Position numbers and translations under genes: made by a program. The notes below the pieces were generated by a model. It worked only from the letters and a program-made list of their open reading frames with translations, ran no database searches and was not told the DNA's origin. A stretch of 8,959 bases of DNA from Bdellovibrio sp. CG10_big_fil_rev_8_21_14_0_10_47_8 (GTDB lineage: Bacteria > Bdellovibrionota > Bdellovibrionia > Bdellovibrionales > Bdellovibrionaceae), in NCBI GenBank assembly GCA_002773975.1, contig PEZR01000064.1:3766-12724 (forward strand), given 5' to 3'. The number at the start of each line of letters is the position of its first letter. Position 1 is the first letter of the stretch. Of the stretch, positions 6,125-8,959 are shown one piece after another.

Positions 6125-6811
6125 CTAAAACAGAATACCGAGCTGAAAATCAATCACAAGACCCCTCATGTTCGAGGCCTTTTCGCGATAGACCTCTGCT
6201 CCTGCGCGGTCTTTGACGACAACGTCATTGTCCGCAAGGACCTTGTACCCAGCTCCGGCGCCAATTCTGAAACCATTGTTGACCCACTGATATCCTCCGG
6301 TGGCAGAGGCCTGAGGGGTGGCTAATGAGCCCTGAAGATCATATGAACTGTAATGAGTGATTTCTGTCTTTTGATAGCCTACGGTCGGGTTTATATAAAC
6401 ACCGGACGAGGACAGGGTTCCGGTCAACATGATGTTTGTTCCTAGGTTGAGCTCACTGTGCGACCAATTGAAGTTTGAATTGATAGAGCTGTTTTCATTC
6501 TTTGATGTGTTCTCGACTTTGTGGTCCGGAATATAATTTCCACCCAAACCCAGAGAGACCTTGTCAGTTACAAAATAGTCGACCTTTGCTCCAAGTCCGC
6601 TGACCAATAACCAAATGGGCTCAACACTCAACACCACTGATTTCTTCTGAGCAACAGGCTTGGGTAAAATATTTGATCCATCTTTTTTGGGTGCGGCCAG
6701 ACTGACGGAGCTTGCCAAGGCCAGAGTCAACGCCAGAAGTGCCGGGGTGATTTGTGATTTGGGTGTCAAAGATTTAGCCAGCCGTTGGGTGTTTGGTATT
6801 CTAGATCGCAT
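6125..6811 (-). CDS. Outer-membrane beta-barrel protein, unknown function
   Basis: This 228-residue protein has a long basic N-terminus followed by a hydrophobic core (ITPALLALTLALASSVSLA) and a likely signal-peptidase I site after A39 or A40. The mature part, of about 190 residues, shows alternating hydrophobic/polar stretches broken by Asn/Ser/Gly-rich turns (for example VSLGLGGNYIPDHKV, GVYINPTVGYQKTEI, GFRIGAGAGYKV). It ends in FQLGILF with a terminal Phe, the usual signal for outer-membrane barrel insertion. Size fits an eight-stranded barrel of the OmpA/OmpW class, but I cannot name a family. A strong ribosome binding site (GGAGG, 6821 down to 6817) is 5 nt before the ATG. A possible -10 (TAAAAT) lies at 6865-6860 on the minus strand without a well-spaced -35. 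It is downstream of the Lcl/DUF1566 gene on the same strand, 182 nt away. Confidence 0.85.
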   Translation of the reverse strand: MRSRIPNTQRLAKSLTPKSQITPALLALTLALASSVSLAAPKKDGSNILPKPVAQKKSVVLSVEPIWLLVSGLGAKVDYFVTDKVSLGLGGNYIPDHKVENTSKNENSSINSNFNWSHSELNLGTNIMLTGTLSSSGVYINPTVGYQKTEITHYSSYDLQGSLATPQASATGGYQWVNNGFRIGAGAGYKVLADNDVVVKDRAGAEVYREKASNMRGLVIDFQLGILF

Positions 6812-6829
6812 AGATTCCTCCGGAAAGTA

Positions 6830-6839
6830 TTGTTAACAA
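6830..6839. promoter_or_regulatory. 10-bp perfect palindrome upstream of the barrel gene
   Basis: TTGTTAACAA is a perfect palindrome centred between 6834 and 6835, about 20 nt upstream of the barrel-protein start and just outside its ribosome binding site. A dimeric regulator could bind here, or it may be chance in an AT-rich leader. No second copy was seen in the window. Confidence 0.25.
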
Positions 6840-6842
6840 CAC

Positions 6843-6866
6843 AAAGGAGGAACCATGAAATTTTAG
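6843..6866 (+). other. Near-perfect ribosome binding site before a three-codon frame
   Basis: AAAGGAGG (6843-6850) is followed after four bases by ATG AAA TTT TAG (6855-6866), so the frame would encode only Met-Lys-Phe. It lies opposite the barrel-gene leader. No clear promoter is visible upstream on this strand, and no recognisable gene follows in any frame before the convergent repeat-protein gene. It could be a minimal leader frame, the remains of a broken gene, or chance. Confidence 0.3.
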
Positions 6867-6886
6867 TGCCAGGATTCACCATCAAC

Positions 6887-6909
6887 CGGAGAGCCTCGGA
6901 AGGCCTCCG
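6887..6909. other. Stable bulged hairpin in the spacer
   Basis: CGGAG (6887-6891) pairs with CTCCG (6905-6909), and GCCT (6893-6896) with AGGC (6901-6904), giving a 9-bp GC-rich stem with a single bulged A at 6892 and a CGGA tetraloop. There is no T-tract on either side. On the minus strand it would lie in the leader between the repeat-protein gene and the barrel gene. Confidence 0.45.
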
Positions 6910-6938
6910 CTTTGGAATGGGTATTGTGCCGGAGCGCT

Positions 6939-6977
6939 GGGTCGCCTTGGTGCTTTGATTCTAGATTCAGGCGACCC
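6939..6977. repeat. 9-bp inverted repeat after the Lcl/DUF1566 gene
   Basis: GGGTCGCCT (6939-6947) and AGGCGACCC (6969-6977) are perfect inverted copies with a 21-nt loop. The element begins 17 nt past the stop codon of the minus-strand repeat-protein gene. Its position suits a transcript 3' end, but no U-tract follows on the minus strand, so it would be either a Rho-dependent or RNA-stabilising stem. Parts of both arms recur in the hairpin at 6014-6035. Confidence 0.5.
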
Positions 6978-6993
6978 CATTACAAACTAAACA

Positions 6994-8959
6994 CTAAGGA
7001 TCTCGGCGAACGCAACGAACGTGATAGGTGGAGACCTTGTTGATCGATAACTCTAAACTCGAGTTAAAATATCGAAGGTAAGCTTTGTCGTTGTCTGACT
7101 GGGTCGAGGTCCAATAGAAACCCGTGGTTGCATCGGTGTCAAAACCACCAATGGCAACTCGGTTCGTGTAAAGCTGAGCCATCTCATCTTTCGCGGGGAG
7201 ATACCAATCCGTATATCCAGCGAACTCAAGATTTTCACAGTACTTGGCCGCATTGGTGTTCGCAAGAGAGCTGAGTGTTGTTGTGTTGGCCTGTCCGTCT
7301 TTCGTCTCCGTAGTTCCATGGTTAGTTGCCCCTGGACCCCATGTGGAAGTGACCACGTCGGTGGTTGCTCCTAAACATGCTGGTGTTTTGCTCATATAAT
7401 CACAACCAGCCGGCAGAGTGTACAAACGTTTTGTTCCGATGGCCCCGCCATAGGCAAAGTTCCCAGCATTGACAATCCCGTTGCCGCACAATACTCCGGT
7501 ACTTGGTGTTCCGATTGAGCAATCTGTTCCGTCAACCACACCAGAGAGCTGCACAACAGCACGGCCGCCGGCAGCACCAGTGATGATCAATTTGGTATTG
7601 ATCAGTCCCGCGGATCCACCAGTTCCTCGGACTTGCATCGTGCAGTTCGCACCGGCACTCAAGGTCGAGCCCGTACAAGCATCGGTTCCACCGTTAATCT
7701 CGGCACTTGACCCAACTAAAGAGGAGCTCAAGATTCCGGTATTTACTGTTCCATTGTTGGTGACTGTTAAAGTCGTCCATGAAGAAACACCAGCACCAGA
7801 TGTGAACGAAAATCCAACAGATTTGTCGGTGCTGAGTACGGGTCCAATTCGTCTTATACAACGATACCAGTTTGTTCCTGTTTTTGAAGAGTTTAAGGTC
7901 GCTCCCGTATTCATTTTTACATAGGACGCATTGGTGGTGCTGGCCTGATCCGATGCCCAGTAATTGTAGGGTCCAATGTTGAGGGCCGTTTTGCTGGCAT
8001 ACAATGAAGCAAGCTCGGCAGATGCGGGCAAGTACCAATCTGTATATCCACCATAATTTAAATTGGCGCAGTACTTAGCAGCCAGTGTGTTCGACCAGGT
8101 TCCGCCCACCAGAGTTCCCGTATTAGTCACACCATCGGTGGTGCTGGTGACACCATGATCAACACCACTGGAGCCCCATGATGCAGTTTGTGAGTCCGTT
8201 GCTCCTGAACATGTTGGAGAGGCTGTATCACCCGAACAGCCAGACGGCGTTAGCATCAATCCGAGTGTTCCAATCGAGCCACCATAGTTGTAAGTTCCAG
8301 CGTAGAGATTGACTCCAGAACAAATGTCACCGACGGTGGGTGTACCAGTAGTACAGTCTTTGGTAATCGCACCGCTTAAGGCCACTGTTAAAGAATATCC
8401 AGTGGTATCAAAAACTTTCAGGTTACCGGTGACCGACAATGAGGTTGAGCTTCCGGTCAATCGGACCTGCAAGGTACAAGTCGCATTTTGTGCCAAGGTT
8501 TGGCCAGTACAGTTGTTGTTAGATCCGTTGATTTCAAAACTGCTGTTGCTGACCGTCGTTGTTAATGCACCCGTGGTGGTTGCAAATGGGTTTGTAACGG
8601 TGACAGTTGTCCATGCTGATGCAGTATCCCCCGGTAGAACCATGGTAAGTCCAGATACTGAGCTCGGAGAAGCAGTGAGGGAGCCACCATATCGGCGTAC
8701 ACAACGGACATAGTAGGAACTAGATTTCGTTCCGCTCGACCAGGTCCCATCGGCAAATTTTTGACGGTTCCCATCGCTGGTATCCACCTGTGTAGATGAC
8801 CAATAGTAGCTTGTTCCGATGGTCTTAAATCCACCGATGGCAGCTTTGTTAGCATAGAGCTGCGCAAGTTCGTCATAAGCGGGCAGATACCAATCCGTGA
8901 AGCCGCCCAAACTAAGATCATCACACCACTTCGCTGCGGTCGCATTGGCGTCCACAACC
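6994..8959 (-). CDS. Large secreted repeat protein with Lcl/DUF1566 and Ig-like modules, 5' partial
   Basis: The frame is open to the window edge, so only about 654 C-terminal residues are seen. The GTG at 8955-8953 is not a credible start: no ribosome binding site is visible and it falls inside a repeat unit. Numbering from that codon, three Lcl/DUF1566 (PF07603-type) modules lie at about 1-88, 291-369 and 568-651. Each has AAK(Y/W)C...GG(Y/F)TDWYLPA..E(L/M)A.LY, a YW(S/A/T)S core and a final (V/Y)RC(V/I)RR. Ig-like domains at about 92-196 and 373-473 carry INGxxxxCxGxxLxxxAxCTxQVR, as in choice-of-anchor or Hydin-like folds. Linkers hold further Cys pairs (DC(T/S)xGTPxxGxxC). Composition is Ser/Thr/Gly/Asn-rich and suits an exported, disulfide-bonded surface protein. 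The module family is linked with adhesion or ligand binding in other bacteria; the role here is inference. The protein ends in VRCVRRDP, with no C-terminal membrane or sorting signal. Confidence 0.88.
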   Translation of the reverse strand, partial: VVDANATAAKWCDDLSLGGFTDWYLPAYDELAQLYANKAAIGGFKTIGTSYYWSSTQVDTSDGNRQKFADGTWSSGTKSSSYYVRCVRRYGGSLTASPSSVSGLTMVLPGDTASAWTTVTVTNPFATTTGALTTTVSNSSFEINGSNNNCTGQTLAQNATCTLQVRLTGSSTSLSVTGNLKVFDTTGYSLTVALSGAITKDCTTGTPTVGDICSGVNLYAGTYNYGGSIGTLGLMLTPSGCSGDTASPTCSGATDSQTASWGSSGVDHGVTSTTDGVTNTGTLVGGTWSNTLAAKYCANLNYGGYTDWYLPASAELASLYASKTALNIGPYNYWASDQASTTNASYVKMNTGATLNSSKTGTNWYRCIRRIGPVLSTDKSVGFSFTSGAGVSSWTTLTVTNNGTVNTGILSSSLVGSSAEINGGTDACTGSTLSAGANCTMQVRGTGGSAGLINTKLIITGAAGGRAVVQLSGVVDGTDCSIGTPSTGVLCGNGIVNAGNFAYGGAIGTKRLYTLPAGCDYMSKTPACLGATTDVVTSTWGPGATNHGTTETKDGQANTTTLSSLANTNAAKYCENLEFAGYTDWYLPAKDEMAQLYTNRVAIGGFDTDATTGFYWTSTQSDNDKAYLRYFNSSLELSINKVSTYHVRCVRRDP
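7003..8955 (-). repeat. Tandem protein-coding repeat units inside the Lcl/DUF1566 gene
   Basis: The conserved TDWYLP codons recur at about 7202, 8033 and 8888, giving periods of 831 and 855 nt (277 and 285 residues). Lcl modules lie at about 7003-7254, 7849-8085 and 8692-8955, and Ig-like modules at about 7537-7839 and 8368-8682. The units have diverged in protein sequence, but short nearly identical DNA stretches remain around the WYLP codons. The rightmost unit is cut by the window edge, so the total copy number is unknown. Confidence 0.8.

Noticed and set aside
6880..6882. Minus-strand ATG that opens a 38-codon frame running into the barrel gene
   Set aside because: No ribosome binding site, unconvincing composition, and it overlaps the well-supported barrel start in another frame.
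6939..6977. Intrinsic terminator for the repeat-protein gene
   Set aside because: The stem is strong, but no U-tract follows on the minus strand, so it is listed only as an inverted repeat.
6855..7040. Broken gene beginning at the Met-Lys-Phe frame
   Set aside because: Frames after the stop stay open for short distances, but none gives a recognisable protein, so there is no support for a pseudogene call.
7469..7924. Long plus-strand open frame opposite the repeat-protein gene (and a similar one at 8309-8713)
   Set aside because: Both are antisense to a clearly coding repeat gene. Their products are Val/Pro/Thr-rich, as expected from reading Ser/Thr/Gly-rich codons backwards, and they have no ribosome binding site.

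Overview
The window looks like chromosomal DNA of a Bdellovibrio-like predatory bacterium (Bdellovibrionota). This is an inference from moderate GC content, the gene order rpsU-yqeY-dnaG-rpoD, and a secreted repeat protein of a type I associate with these genomes. No marker here fixes the species.

Positions 1-699 (+ strand) hold the tail of an unidentified gene, a YciH/SUI1 translation factor and a small secreted protein. They are linked by start/stop overlaps and form the end of an operon. The tRNA adenosine deaminase gene tadA (712-1167, - strand) converges on it with a 12-nt gap.

Positions 1168-5995 carry a variant of the macromolecular synthesis operon. A compact region divergent from tadA carries an inverted repeat and a candidate shared promoter. 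It is followed by rpsU (ribosomal protein S21), a strong intrinsic terminator, yqeY, dnaG (primase), rpoD (principal sigma factor) and, 10 nt after rpoD, a tRNA with anticodon CAU (probably elongator Met). The grouping ties together translation initiation, start of replication and start of transcription. The terminator after rpsU would let S21 be made in excess over primase and sigma. About 130 nt after the tRNA hold three consecutive hairpins and no gene.

Positions 6125-8959 (- strand) are an envelope-protein region. A large secreted-type protein, cut by the window's right edge, alternates Lcl/DUF1566 modules with Ig-like cysteine-containing domains at a period of 277-285 residues. Downstream on the same strand, after a 182-nt spacer, lies a small outer-membrane beta-barrel protein. 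The spacer contains a 9-bp inverted repeat, a bulged tetraloop hairpin, a 10-bp palindrome and, on the opposite strand, a near-perfect ribosome binding site in front of a three-codon reading frame.

Most of the window is conserved housekeeping sequence. The parts that deserve a second look are the modular repeat protein, the spacer between it and the barrel gene, and the paired motifs in the tadA/rpsU divergent region. I did not find a clearly new multi-gene system.
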